Shown: positions 1 to 8,428 of the stretch, piece after piece
Numbering within the stretch: position 1 is the stretch's first letter
Layout: every line of letters begins with the position of its first letter
Source: an uncultured Mycolicibacterium sp.
Lineage (GTDB): Bacteria; Actinomycetota; Actinomycetes; Mycobacteriales; Mycobacteriaceae
Reading direction: 5' to 3'
DNA: 47,568 nt
Assembly (NCBI GenBank): GCA_945957405.1
Contig: CAMFLL010000008.1
Span: 1 to 47,568 of the forward strand
Program-made: the position numbers and the translations under genes
The notes under the pieces: generated by a model
What the model saw: only the letters and a program-made list of their open reading frames with translations
The model's database searches: none
Told to the model about the DNA's origin: nothing

Positions 1-474
1 GTCTATGGCGGCTCTGATCTCTGGAATCCGGCTGGTGACGCCCGTTGACGTCTCGTTGTGAACCACCATGACCGCCCGGATTTTGCGGTCTGAATCCTGG
101 GCCAGGACGTCGGCCAAAGCTTCTGGTGAAGCTCCATGACGCCAATCTCCAGGAATGAAGCGCACTTCGAGACCGAGTCGTCTTGCCATTTCGCGCCAGA
201 GAGTCGAGAAATGGCCGGTCTCGAAGCAGACCACCTCGTCGCCGGGGCTCAGCGTGTTGACGAGTGCCGCCTCCCACGCCCCGGTGCCTGACGAGGGAAA
301 GATCACCACCGGACCCGATGTACCGAACACGGGTCCAAGACCCGCAAGCACCCGCTTGGTCAGTTCGGCAAATTCGGGTCCGCGGTGATCGATGGTCGGT
401 TGGTCGATGGCCCGTAAGACCTCGTCTGGGACGTTTGTAGGTCCGGGGATCTGAAGAAAGTGTCGTCCGCTCAC
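1..474 (-). CDS. Serine/alanine-glyoxylate aminotransferase, class V (5' part; continues past the left edge)
   Basis: The first 158 codons are present, read from a GTG start, and the gene runs off the window. The start is absent from the ORF track because the frame is open at the edge. The protein opens with SGRHFLQIPGPTNVP and then IDHRGPEF, the N-terminal signature of PLP-dependent class V aminotransferases of the serine-glyoxylate/alanine-glyoxylate type. The segment FPSSGTGAWEAAL is the cofactor-phosphate loop of this family. The PLP lysine would lie outside the window. The expected reaction transfers an amino group from serine or alanine to glyoxylate, giving glycine. An in-frame TTG further upstream is a weaker start. 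A composite operator lies 64 nt upstream (see 539-564), and a malate synthase nearby also consumes glyoxylate. The fold and class are clear; the amino donor is inferred. Confidence 0.88.
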   Translation of the reverse strand, partial: MSGRHFLQIPGPTNVPDEVLRAIDQPTIDHRGPEFAELTKRVLAGLGPVFGTSGPVVIFPSSGTGAWEAALVNTLSPGDEVVCFETGHFSTLWREMARRLGLEVRFIPGDWRHGASPEALADVLAQDSDRKIRAVMVVHNETSTGVTSRIPEIRAAID

Positions 475-538
475 GGTTGTGTCGCTGGCCTTTACGTCGT
501 AACTCGCCAAGTACCAATGGCCGGAAAATCAGATTATG

Positions 539-564
539 TTCTGCAATGCGGAATGTCAATTCCG
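539..564 (-). promoter_or_regulatory. Putative IclR composite operator before the aminotransferase gene
   Basis: A perfect inverted repeat CGGAAT-N4-ATTCCG (549-564) is joined to a near-perfect TTCtG-N5-CGGAA (539-553). It ends 64 nt before the GTG start of the aminotransferase. Of its 26 positions, 21 match the copy before tctC (11697-11722) when both are read in the direction of their target gene. The repeat is seen directly; IclR binding is inferred from the adjacent iclR gene. Confidence 0.6.
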
Positions 565-673
565 AATTTAACCCAGTTTGGGGGCGCGATCGGTCTACTG
601 ATTGCCCTCTGCGGCAAGGCTCAGAAGCCCTGCGAGGATGGCGTGGCGTGATGGACGACGGCAGAACTGTGCG

Positions 674-1462
674 TCAGTTCAGCCGTCCGGAAGCCTGGCC
701 GAAGTTCGCGGTCAGCTGGGTCGCCGCATGTCGAAGCTTCGGGATTGCGGCATCGATGACATCCTCGGTCATCCTGCCAGCGGGACCTGATATTGAAACC
801 GCGCCGAGAACGGTCGAGTCAGGAATCGCGACTGCTACGCAGCGGACGCCGACCTCCTGCTCCTCTTCGTCCGTCGCGTATCCACGTCGTCGGACCGCCC
901 TGAGTTCGCGCTTCAGCGTCGGCAGTGATGTGATGGTGTTCTGCGTCTGTGACGCCATGGCGCTTGGCGCGAACATGACATCGATAGTGTCGTCAGGCAA
1001 CTCGGCCAGTATCGCCTTTCCGACCGCGGTGGCATGAGCGGCGGCACGTCGTCCGGTTTCGGTGAACATCCGCATTGAGTGCCGGCCGGGTGCTTGGGCG
1101 ACGTAAACCACCTCATGACCCTCCAAGACGGCAAAATTCGCGCTTTCCTCGACTTCGTCCACTAGCTGGCGCAATACAGGCCCAGCCCAGAGTCCCAAAA
1201 CGGAAGTTGCACTGCTGCCGAGCGCGGACAGCTTGGGCCCCAGTACGTACTGACGAGAGGAAACCTGACGTGCGTAGCCAAGGTCGACGATGGTGCGCAT
1301 CAATCGGTGGACAGTGGGCGGTGCCATTCCGGAGAGTCTGCCGAGTTCGGTAACCCCCATGACGCCATTGGCTTCGGACATAAGCTCGAGTAGGGCAAAG
1401 GCGCGGACAACCGACTGCACGCGGTCTCGGGAGCGGTCGTCGTCTGCCAAGGTCATCTCCAT
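674..1462 (-). CDS. IclR-family transcriptional regulator
   Basis: A protein of about 262 residues with the standard two-part IclR layout. The N-terminal winged helix-turn-helix reads RVQSVVRAFALLELM, then LSGMAPPTVHRLMRTI. The C-terminal effector domain contains RRAAAHATAVGKAILAELP and a late VRCVAVAIPD. The ORF track extends to a TTG at 1576, but that extension resembles no family member. I place the start at ATG 1462, with ATG 1456 as the alternative; neither has a strong ribosome site. A TTCCG-N5-tGGAA element lies 31 nt upstream, suggesting autoregulation. Related operators stand before the glyoxylate genes and tctC. IclR proteins often control glyoxylate or aromatic-acid genes and respond to a small carboxylic acid; the ligand here is unknown. 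Confidence 0.9.
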   Translation of the reverse strand: MEMTLADDDRSRDRVQSVVRAFALLELMSEANGVMGVTELGRLSGMAPPTVHRLMRTIVDLGYARQVSSRQYVLGPKLSALGSSATSVLGLWAGPVLRQLVDEVEESANFAVLEGHEVVYVAQAPGRHSMRMFTETGRRAAAHATAVGKAILAELPDDTIDVMFAPSAMASQTQNTITSLPTLKRELRAVRRRGYATDEEEQEVGVRCVAVAIPDSTVLGAVSISGPAGRMTEDVIDAAIPKLRHAATQLTANFGQASGRLN

Positions 1463-1492
1463 CCATCGATGACGGAACGTGCCAAGCGCATA

Positions 1493-1507
1493 TTCCGTGA
1501 TGTGGAA
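1493..1507. promoter_or_regulatory. Putative IclR autoregulatory half-site
   Basis: TTCCG-TGATG-tGGAA is one mismatch from the TTCCG-N5-CGGAA unit found in the three composite operators of this window. It lies 31 nt upstream of the iclR start at 1462. A further CGGAA at 1473-1477 lies between it and the gene. The function is inferred from position. Confidence 0.4.
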
Positions 1508-1791
1508 GTCTACCGTCGCTAGAGCGGCAGGAGATATCGACCGCGGAGTGTCGGTAACGGCGGGGGAACTGATCAATCTGGGTGAGCTATGCGCAATCGT
1601 GCGCTGTGAAATGCCGATACTCCGGCGCAGTTTGGGCGCAGATATTGGTTCGGGGATCGGCGGTACTCGTGGTTACCTGGCCGGGGCCGACGGGAACGCT
1701 AAGGCAAGCCATGGCTGATCGCGTCGCGACCATTTCGGATTGTGCGAATGTCGAAGCCCACAGCTCTGAGGGCTTCGACAGACCTTCGACA
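1508..1791. other. Intergenic region between iclR and the aldo/keto reductase gene
   Basis: Apart from the operator-like element at 1493-1507, I see no supported gene, strong hairpin or repeat between the iclR start and the aldo/keto reductase stop. The short ORFs listed here have no recognisable protein features and lack convincing ribosome sites. Confidence 0.5.
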
Positions 1792-2793
1792 TCACACCGG
1801 CTTGGTTGGCGCCTCGACTCCGACTGCGTGTGGTCGAGGCGACCGATGACCGACCACACGACTGGCGATTGGTGCCAGCTCCGCCAGTAGGTCGGTGGTC
1901 AACTGCAGTTCGAGGGCTTTCAGATTGCCTAAGAGGTGTGATACCCGGCGAGTGCCAGGTATCGGCACCACATCAGATCCTTGTGACAACACCCACGCCA
2001 GCGCCACCTGCCCAGGGCCGACGCCGAGCTGTGCCGCAATTCGTGAAACTTCCTGCACCAATTGACTATTCGCGTCGAATGCCTCCGCGACGTACCGCGG
2101 ATGGTTCTTCAAGCGTTCGGGTACGTCAGTGGGACGCCCAAACGTGCCGGTGAGCAACCCGCGTCCCAGCGGTGAATACGGCACGATGCCTATTCCCAGC
2201 TCACGCGCGACGGGGAGTACCTCTACCTCGATATCGCGACTGAACAGCGACCACTCCGTCTGGATTGCAACGATCGGACTTACAGCGTGTGCCCTGCGGA
2301 TGGTCCGTGGTCCCGCTTCGGATAGCCCCAGGTATCTCACTTTGCCGGCCTGGACCAGCTCCGCCATCGCACCTACGGTGTCCTCGATTGGTACTTCGGG
2401 ATCGACGCGGTGGAGGTAGTACAGGTCGATGGTTTCGACCCCAAGCCGTTCTAACGAGGCGTTTGCGGCACTATGCACATACTCAGGTCGGCCGTTGAAT
2501 TCCGCCTCACCCGGTGCACGTCCTAGGTTGTTGCCGAACTTCGTTGCCAGCACCACCTCCTCGCGATGCCTGCGGACAAAAGTCCCGACTACTTGCTCAC
2601 TGTTGTACGGTCCGTAGCTGTCGGCTGTATCGAAAAGCGTGACACCGGCGTCGAATGCCGCCTCTAGAACATCATTCGCTTCGGTGGGATCGTCGACGTC
2701 GGTGGCAAACCGTATGCCCATGCAACCAAGACCGACGGCCGATACCACCGGCCCCTCGTCGCCCAGCTTTCGGGTGGGCATCGCAATGCTCAT
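1792..2793 (-). CDS. Aldo/keto reductase
   Basis: 333 residues, the normal length for a single-domain NADP(H) aldo/keto reductase. The catalytic tetrad is visible: Asp55 and Tyr60 in FDTADSYG, Lys85 in LATKFGN and His128 in YYLHRVDP. The C-terminal cofactor segment PIPGTRRVSHLLGN is also typical. The start at ATG 2793 is supported by AGAGAGG five bases upstream. The likely reaction is reduction of an aldehyde or ketone to an alcohol, or the reverse; the substrate cannot be read from sequence. The gene diverges from malate synthase across a 164-bp spacer containing an IclR-type operator about 115 nt from this start, so both may be controlled together. Confidence 0.9.
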   Translation of the reverse strand: MSIAMPTRKLGDEGPVVSAVGLGCMGIRFATDVDDPTEANDVLEAAFDAGVTLFDTADSYGPYNSEQVVGTFVRRHREEVVLATKFGNNLGRAPGEAEFNGRPEYVHSAANASLERLGVETIDLYYLHRVDPEVPIEDTVGAMAELVQAGKVRYLGLSEAGPRTIRRAHAVSPIVAIQTEWSLFSRDIEVEVLPVARELGIGIVPYSPLGRGLLTGTFGRPTDVPERLKNHPRYVAEAFDANSQLVQEVSRIAAQLGVGPGQVALAWVLSQGSDVVPIPGTRRVSHLLGNLKALELQLTTDLLAELAPIASRVVGHRSPRPHAVGVEAPTKPV

Positions 2794-2908
2794 GTGTACC
2801 TCTCTTCACTTCTCAACCTCGTTGGTTTGCCGTCGAAGTCGGCAACCGCACGGCTCGTGGTCAGAACGGCCCGTTGACAGCTCGGGGTATCAAGACTATA
2901 TCTGAAGA

Positions 2909-2943
2909 TTCCGCTCATCGAAATATAGTTCCGTCATACGGAA
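2909..2943 (+). promoter_or_regulatory. Putative tandem IclR operator before malate synthase
   Basis: Two TTCCG-N5-CG(G/A)AA units start 20 bp apart, at 2909 (TTCCG-CTCAT-CGAAA) and 2929 (TTCCG-TCATA-CGGAA, a perfect inverted repeat). The junction between them, CGAAATATAGTTCCG, resembles the published E. coli IclR consensus TGGAAATNATTTCCA. The block ends 14 nt before the malate synthase ATG, overlapping the region expected to hold the promoter or transcript start. It is built from the same units as the sites at 539 and 11697. Confidence 0.6.
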
Positions 2944-2957
2944 TACGAAGGGTTGAT

Positions 2958-4544
2958 ATGCCTGAATCCGCCGCTGCCATACAGGTGACCGCCCCGATGC
3001 TCCCGCGATTCGACGAGATTCTCACGCCGTGCGCTATGCAATTGATGTCGGTACTGCACAAAGCGTTTGGAGCACGGCGTCACGAATTGCTCGCCGCTCG
3101 CCGACAGCGTGTAGTCGCGATAACTGAGGGTGCAACCCTCGGATTTCTGCCCGAGACCGCCGCGATCCGCGACGATCCGACTTGGCGTGTTGCCGAGCCC
3201 GCCGCTGGACTGATCGACCGACGCGCCGAGATCACCGGGCCGACGGATCGCAAAATGACCATCAACGCTCTGAATTCGGGCGCGCGGGTATGGCTGGCTG
3301 ATCATGAGGATGCCAACACACCGTTGTGGGAAAACGTCATTGGCGGTCAGTTGAATCTGCTCGATGCCATCAACCGCAACATCGATTTCACCAATGAATT
3401 TGGGAAAAGCTATGCGCTACGGCCGGACCCGGAGCTTGCCACCATCGTCATGCGTCCCCGCGGCTGGCACCTTCCGGAAAAGCACATGCTGCTCGACGGT
3501 GAACCCACCTCCGGTAGCTTGGTCGACTTCGCGCTCTACATGGCAAACTGTGGCCAGCTGCAAATCGACCGTGGCCTCGGGCCCTACTTCTATCTGCCGA
3601 AGCTTGAATCCTATCTCGAAGCACGACTCTGGAACGACGTATTTATTCTGACCCAGGACTTTCTAGGCATACCGCAAGGCACCGTTCGTGCCACCGTGCT
3701 CATCGAAACGTACCCTGCCGCTTTCGAAATGGAGGAGATCCTCTACGAGTTGCGGGATCACTCCGCTGGGCTCAACGCCGGTCGGTGGGACTATATGTTC
3801 AGCGCCATCAAAATGTTTCGAACCCGGGGTAAGGAATTTCTTCTGCCAGACCGTAATTCCGTAACAATGACTGTGCCATTCATGCGGGCCTACACCGAGC
3901 TGCTGGTTCGCACCTGCCACAAGCGTGGCGCGCACGCGATCGGCGGCATGGCGGCGTTCATTCCCAGCAAGGACCCCGAGATCAACATGCAGGCTTATAG
4001 CAAAGTGCGATCCGATAAGAGTCGCGAAGCCGCGGACGGCTTCGACGGCTCGTGGGTGGCCCACCCGGCGATGGTCGACCTTTGTACTCAGGCGTTCGAC
4101 GAGGTGCTTGGCGAACGGCCAAATCAACTCGACCGACTTCACGATGACGTGCATGTGACGGCCGAAGAGCTGCTCGACATTGCCGCAACCCCCGGGACCG
4201 TGACCGAGGCGGGCCTGCGCAACAACATCAGTGTGGCCATCCAATATTTAGCCTCCTGGTTGCGCGGCGTCGGCGCGGTTGGCATCTTCAACATGATGGA
4301 AGATGCTGCAACCGCTGAGATTTCACGATCTCAGATCTGGCAGTGGCTACACAATGACGTTGTCTTGGACACCGGTGAGAACGTGACCAAGGCGCTGGTC
4401 GAGCGGCTGGTCGACGAAGAGATTGCTGCTCTCGGAGGGTCGCCGGATCACTACGACGAGGCCAAGTCGACATTCTTGGAGGTCGCCGTCGCCGACGATT
4501 TTGCCGACTTCCTCACTTTGCCCGCCTATGCACGGATGGCGTGA
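2958..4544 (+). CDS. Malate synthase A
   Basis: 528 residues from ATG 2958, which has AAGGG just upstream; the ORF-track extension to 2655 is not protein-like. It condenses glyoxylate with acetyl-CoA to malate. The malate synthase signature RDHSAGLNAGRWDYMF is complete at about residues 266-281, and the conserved MEDAATAEISR near the C terminus contains the expected catalytic Asp (about 449). Length and motifs place it in isoform A (plant/enterobacterial AceB type, about 530 residues), not the 720-740-residue isoform G that mycobacteria normally carry as GlcB. No isocitrate lyase gene is adjacent, so the glyoxylate need not come from the glyoxylate shunt. It probably works with the aminotransferase at the left edge. 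Confidence 0.95.
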   Translation: MPESAAAIQVTAPMLPRFDEILTPCAMQLMSVLHKAFGARRHELLAARRQRVVAITEGATLGFLPETAAIRDDPTWRVAEPAAGLIDRRAEITGPTDRKMTINALNSGARVWLADHEDANTPLWENVIGGQLNLLDAINRNIDFTNEFGKSYALRPDPELATIVMRPRGWHLPEKHMLLDGEPTSGSLVDFALYMANCGQLQIDRGLGPYFYLPKLESYLEARLWNDVFILTQDFLGIPQGTVRATVLIETYPAAFEMEEILYELRDHSAGLNAGRWDYMFSAIKMFRTRGKEFLLPDRNSVTMTVPFMRAYTELLVRTCHKRGAHAIGGMAAFIPSKDPEINMQAYSKVRSDKSREAADGFDGSWVAHPAMVDLCTQAFDEVLGERPNQLDRLHDDVHVTAEELLDIAATPGTVTEAGLRNNISVAIQYLASWLRGVGAVGIFNMMEDAATAEISRSQIWQWLHNDVVLDTGENVTKALVERLVDEEIAALGGSPDHYDEAKSTFLEVAVADDFADFLTLPAYARMA

Positions 4545-4612
4545 CGTTGTCGTCTCACGTCAACTCACGACTTTCGCGAGATAGACCGCAGCCCATGAGA
4601 TTGCGAGGTCGT

Positions 4613-4629
4613 ATCGCTGACTCAGCGAT
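4613..4629. promoter_or_regulatory. Perfect 17-bp palindrome upstream of the MFS gene
   Basis: ATCGCTGACTCAGCGAT has eight-base arms around one central base. It lies 68 nt after the malate synthase stop and 71 nt before the MFS start. A one-base loop makes a poor RNA hairpin and no T-run follows, so an operator for the MFS gene is likelier than a terminator. No regulator gene is adjacent to claim it. Confidence 0.4.
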
Positions 4630-4700
4630 TCACCGTCTGCTGCGTCGGCTGATCTGACGAAGGTGGATACTCGAGTACTCTCGCAACCAGCGGTGGTGCG

Positions 4701-5960
4701 ATGACTGGCGACTGTGCAGCCCGTACCGGTCCCCGGACGGCGTTACGGCTCATCATCGACCCGGCCTTCGGTGCGTTGTTCTGGGGCAAATTCATGTCTT
4801 CGTCGGGGACGTGGATGCACGGCATCGTCGCCGCGGTGGTGATCTATCAGCTCACCGCGTCGGCGTTGATGGTGGGACTCGTCGGAGTAGCGCAGTTCGG
4901 GCCGCAGATCGCATTGAGTCCGCTCAGTGGTCGGTGGGCCGATCAAGGTAACCCTATCCGGCAGATGCTTGTCGGCAGGTTGATGTGCGCAATAGGCTCA
5001 GTTTCGGCGGCGGTGTCAGTCTCACTGTCACAAGGGATGTCGGGAGCGGTCACAGCCCTTTCAGTGCTAGTGGGAACGGTTCTGGTCGGAATAGGCTTCG
5101 TGATCGGCGGTCCGGCTATGCAGTCGGTGGTTCCGAAGTTGCTGAGGGCGGGTGAGCTGGCAACCGCCATGACGCTCAACACCATACCTTTGACGGTCGC
5201 TCGGGTCTTCGGACCGGCCACCGGCGCGTTTCTGTTGTCTCAGCTCGGCGCCACTCCGGCCTTCGCCATCAGCGGTTGTGGCCATCTGGTGTTTGCGATT
5301 CTGCTTGTGGTCGTGAACTTTCCACCTTTGAAGAACGAACCGCGCCCCGGTGTCGATTACCGGGTGCGCGCTGCACTGCGTTATGTGTGGAAGGATCGGA
5401 CGCTACTGTTGCTGCTGGTGGCTATCGGAGTGGTTGGATTCGGTTCAGATCCGTCCATCACACTCGCGCCCTCGGTCGCCGCGGAACTCGGTGGCCGCAC
5501 TGAATCAGTCGGCCTATTGTCCGCCGCGTTCGGTACTGGTGCGGCGCTCGGCCTTGCGGTTCTCGGAATCTTGCGGTCCCGATTGTCCTCGGCACTTACG
5601 TCGTCAATGGCGTTGTGGCTGTTGGCGATCGGCCTGGCGCTGGTAGGCGTCGGTCATTGGCTTGCCCTGGCTATGAGTGGGTTTGCCTTGGCCGGATGTG
5701 GTTTCTCGTGGGGATTGACAGGACTGAGCACACTGGTACAAAGCCGTGTCCCCGACGAGCTGAGAGGACGGATCATGGCGCTGTGGTCGGTGGGTTTTGC
5801 CGGCGCAAGACCCGTCGCGGGCGCGATCCTTGGCAGTACTGCCGATTTGGTCTCGCTTCGGGCCGCTTTTCTCCTCGCGGTGACACTCACGGCTATGACG
5901 GCGCTGTTGTGTCGGCCGGGTGTGTTGTCGCGACCGGGACCGGTTCCGCTCATCCGGTGA
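4701..5960 (+). CDS. MFS transporter (EntS/MFS_3-like)
   Basis: 419 residues, mostly hydrophobic, with about 10-12 predicted membrane helices. The N-terminal segment FWGKFMSSSGTWMHGIVAAVVIYQLT and the loop LSGRWADQGNPIRQ match the cytoplasmic loop 2-3 region of major facilitator proteins of the EntS-like group. The late SRVPDELRGRIMALW is also common in this group. Such proteins usually export small molecules by proton antiport. The gene stands alone between malate synthase and a convergent hydratase gene. Its substrate is unknown and a role in the neighbouring pathways is unproven. The start at ATG 4701 has only a weak GGTGG upstream. Confidence 0.85.
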   Translation: MTGDCAARTGPRTALRLIIDPAFGALFWGKFMSSSGTWMHGIVAAVVIYQLTASALMVGLVGVAQFGPQIALSPLSGRWADQGNPIRQMLVGRLMCAIGSVSAAVSVSLSQGMSGAVTALSVLVGTVLVGIGFVIGGPAMQSVVPKLLRAGELATAMTLNTIPLTVARVFGPATGAFLLSQLGATPAFAISGCGHLVFAILLVVVNFPPLKNEPRPGVDYRVRAALRYVWKDRTLLLLLVAIGVVGFGSDPSITLAPSVAAELGGRTESVGLLSAAFGTGAALGLAVLGILRSRLSSALTSSMALWLLAIGLALVGVGHWLALAMSGFALAGCGFSWGLTGLSTLVQSRVPDELRGRIMALWSVGFAGARPVAGAILGSTADLVSLRAAFLLAVTLTAMTALLCRPGVLSRPGPVPLIR

Positions 5961-6018
5961 CAACCGATGCGCTCGCTGACGAGCGGGTCGATCTCGATCG
6001 CGACGTTGCAGTTCGTAT

Positions 6019-6822
6019 TCAGCTCATCGTGACGGATACCGTGCCGAAACCCGAGTAGGAGGCCTGCACCGTGATGGGCCCGCTTGCGTCGATCGGAGTC
6101 ACCCAGGAGCCGGTGAGCACAAACTGACCCGGCTCCAGGGAGAGTTCTTGCGTGGCGAGCGTTCTCACCAGCCAGCCCAGGAGCTCGTACGGTTGGTCGT
6201 TGCTGGGTCCTCCGGGCATCGGCCTGTCCACCCACGTCGGTTCACCGTCCAGCTCGACCGTAAGCCGGGTGGAGCTGAGGTCGATCGTGTTGGGTGGTAT
6301 CGCGTCGGACAGCGTGATTACGGCACCGGCCGCCGCCCCGTTGTCGGCGATCAGATCACCCACTGTGCTTGCCGCGGCACCGTAGCGGGAGTCGGCAATT
6401 TCGAATGCGGGAACTACGCCGGCGACCGCGCGGCGGACTTCCTCCGTGGACACATCCGCGCCGCCGAGGTGGCTGCCGATCAGCAGCCCGCATTCGGGCT
6501 CGATCTTGGGATCGACGAATGCTGACCTCGACAGTGTTGCTCCACTTGCTGATACATCGTCGGCGTAGATGCGGCCGAACACTGGCTGCGCATAGCCCAT
6601 GGCCTGCTGCGCAGATTCGGCGACCAATCCGATCTTGTAACCGACGACCCGGTCCGGCCCCAGCAATGCGGTGCTATGGCGCGTGATTTGCAACGCTCTG
6701 ATGCTGTCGAGCTCCGCCACCTGAGCGCTCGGCGGCTCGGTGACAGTCGCCGTGCGCCATGCGCTCACCAGACGCTGCGCGATCTTCTGGTTCTCGGCGT
6801 CGTCACCGGTTGTGCTGCCCAT
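6019..6822 (-). CDS. 2-keto-4-pentenoate hydratase-like protein (FAH superfamily)
   Basis: 267 residues, the usual size for the MhpD/DmpE/HpaH hydratase family. Typical segments are VVGYKIGL near residue 60, QPVFGRIYADD, the metal-binding IEPECGLLI, then FEIADSRYG and LIADNGAAAGAV. Family members add water to 2-hydroxy-penta-2,4-dienoate or related 2-oxo-enoates in meta-cleavage pathways; decarboxylases of the same fold are hard to separate. It is the last gene of a minus-strand operon with a dehydrogenase, an alcohol dehydrogenase and an aldehyde dehydrogenase. No ring-cleavage dioxygenase is present, so an aliphatic 2-oxo acid is a better guess for the substrate. The gap to the next gene upstream is about 125 bp. 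Confidence 0.85.
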   Translation of the reverse strand: MGSTTGDDAENQKIAQRLVSAWRTATVTEPPSAQVAELDSIRALQITRHSTALLGPDRVVGYKIGLVAESAQQAMGYAQPVFGRIYADDVSASGATLSRSAFVDPKIEPECGLLIGSHLGGADVSTEEVRRAVAGVVPAFEIADSRYGAAASTVGDLIADNGAAAGAVITLSDAIPPNTIDLSSTRLTVELDGEPTWVDRPMPGGPSNDQPYELLGWLVRTLATQELSLEPGQFVLTGSWVTPIDASGPITVQASYSGFGTVSVTMS

Positions 6823-6948
6823 AACATAGGCCCTTTCTCATCATCGCACTGCATGGATATAGCGTTTCGGACGGACATCGACACTCATTCGCAGACAACA
6901 GCGGTGAGGGTGTCCGTCGAGTGAAGGGGTGTCGTGTAGGCGTGTCGC

Positions 6949-8403
6949 CTACCAGCTCACCGCAACGTATTTGGCCTCACAGAATTCGCGCATACCGTGG
7001 TGGCTGCCCTCGCGACCGAGCCCACTGGCTTTGACGCCACCGAATGGTGCGGCAGGCTCTGAAACCAATCCACGATTGATGCCTACCATCCCGACTTCGA
7101 GTTGCTCGGATATCCGCAGTCCCCGGGCGAGGTCACCCGTCAACACGTAGGCGGCGAGGCCGACCTCGGTGTCGTTGGCCCTCTCGATGGCCTCTGCCTC
7201 TTCGCTGAATGGAAAAACAGCGGCGATCGGACCGAAGACTTCTTCCTTTGCGATGCGCGCCTCAGCGGTCACGCCGTCCAGGACTGTCGGCGTGTAGAAG
7301 TAGCCGGCATCTGAAGGTCGTCCCCCTCCGGTCACGAGGCTGGCCCCATGCTCCAGCGCGTCGGCAACCATGTCCTGAATTTTCATCAAGCTTGCCTCGT
7401 CGGCCACCGGCCCGCATTGAGTACCTGGATCGCGCGGCGGCCCGACGACAAGCGCGCTCATCCGTTGCGAAAGGCGTTGCACGAATGCGTCGCGGATACC
7501 GTCTTGCACATAAATCCTGTTCGCCGCCGTGCAGGCCTGGCCGCCGTTACGCATCTTGGCCAAGATGGTCGCTTCGACGGCGTCGTCGAGGTCGGCGTCG
7601 TCGAAAATGATCACTGGGGCGTTACCGCCCAATTCCATTGAGCAACTGATGACTTGGTCGCTGGCTTCGCGGAGCAAGATCCGGCCGACCGCCGTCGAGC
7701 CGGTGAAGGACAATTTGCGCACGCGTGGATCGTGCAGGAGCGCATCGACGACCTCGGCACTGCGTGAGGTCGGGACAACGTTGACGAGGCCGTCCGGGAC
7801 TCCCGCCTCGGCCATGAGCTCGGCGATCGCCAAGGCGGTCAGGGGAGTGGTGGGTGCGGGTTTGAGCACCACGCCGCACCCCGCGGCGAGTGCCGGGGCG
7901 ATCTTTCGAGTGGCCATGGCGGCCGGGAAGTTCCATGGAGTCACCAGGAGCGCGACTCCGATGGGCTCGTAGCGAACCAGGATCCGATGACCCGCGGCCG
8001 GCGACTCGTTGAGCTCTCCGTTATTGCGTACCGCCTCCTCGGCATACCACCGGAAGAACTCCGCGGCGTAGGCGATCTCACCGCGGGCATCCGACAGTGC
8101 CTTCCCGTTTTCGTCACAGATGAGGAGCGCCAGCTGATCGGAGCGCTCGACCATCAATTCGAAGCAGCGGTGCAGGATTTCGGCTCGCCGCCGTGGCGGG
8201 CAACCGCGCCAGTCACGCATGGCTTTCTCGGCGGCATCCACCGCGCGCACACCGTCTACAACGTCGGCGTCGGCCACCTCGGCGATTACCTGTGTGGTGG
8301 AAGGGTCGACGACGGGCATCAGCTGTCCATCTGTGCCAGGCTGCCAACGGCCGCCGATGAACAGTTCGAGCGGCGGCAACCAGTTCTGCGGTGTCGGCAT
8401 CAT
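6949..8403 (-). CDS. NAD(P)-dependent aldehyde dehydrogenase (succinate-semialdehyde dehydrogenase-like)
   Basis: The enzyme oxidises an aldehyde to its acid. Family landmarks include the cofactor segment TPWNFPAAMATRKIAPALAAGCGVVLKPA, the base-containing MELGGNAPVI and the nucleophile in GGQACTAANR. Overall similarity is highest to GabD/succinate-semialdehyde-type enzymes, but the substrate is inferred. The track extends to GTG 8460, inside the upstream gene. I prefer the double ATG at 8403/8400, which has GAGAAAG upstream and leaves a 26-bp gap after the alcohol dehydrogenase stop, giving 484 residues. The alcohol dehydrogenase immediately upstream could supply the aldehyde, a common alcohol-aldehyde-acid pairing. 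Confidence 0.93.
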   Translation of the reverse strand: MMPTPQNWLPPLELFIGGRWQPGTDGQLMPVVDPSTTQVIAEVADADVVDGVRAVDAAEKAMRDWRGCPPRRRAEILHRCFELMVERSDQLALLICDENGKALSDARGEIAYAAEFFRWYAEEAVRNNGELNESPAAGHRILVRYEPIGVALLVTPWNFPAAMATRKIAPALAAGCGVVLKPAPTTPLTALAIAELMAEAGVPDGLVNVVPTSRSAEVVDALLHDPRVRKLSFTGSTAVGRILLREASDQVISCSMELGGNAPVIIFDDADLDDAVEATILAKMRNGGQACTAANRIYVQDGIRDAFVQRLSQRMSALVVGPPRDPGTQCGPVADEASLMKIQDMVADALEHGASLVTGGGRPSDAGYFYTPTVLDGVTAEARIAKEEVFGPIAAVFPFSEEAEAIERANDTEVGLAAYVLTGDLARGLRISEQLEVGMVGINRGLVSEPAAPFGGVKASGLGREGSHHGMREFCEAKYVAVSW

Positions 8404-8428
8404 CCACACTTTCTCGAGGTTCGTCGCT

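Noticed and set aside
477-1037. Plus-strand 186-residue ORF opposite iclR
   Set aside because: Shadow of the IclR gene; no protein features and a poor start.
2655-2957. N-terminal extension of malate synthase in the ORF track
   Set aside because: Overlaps the aldo/keto reductase start and the operator region; translated sequence is not family-like, while ATG 2958 has a good ribosome site.
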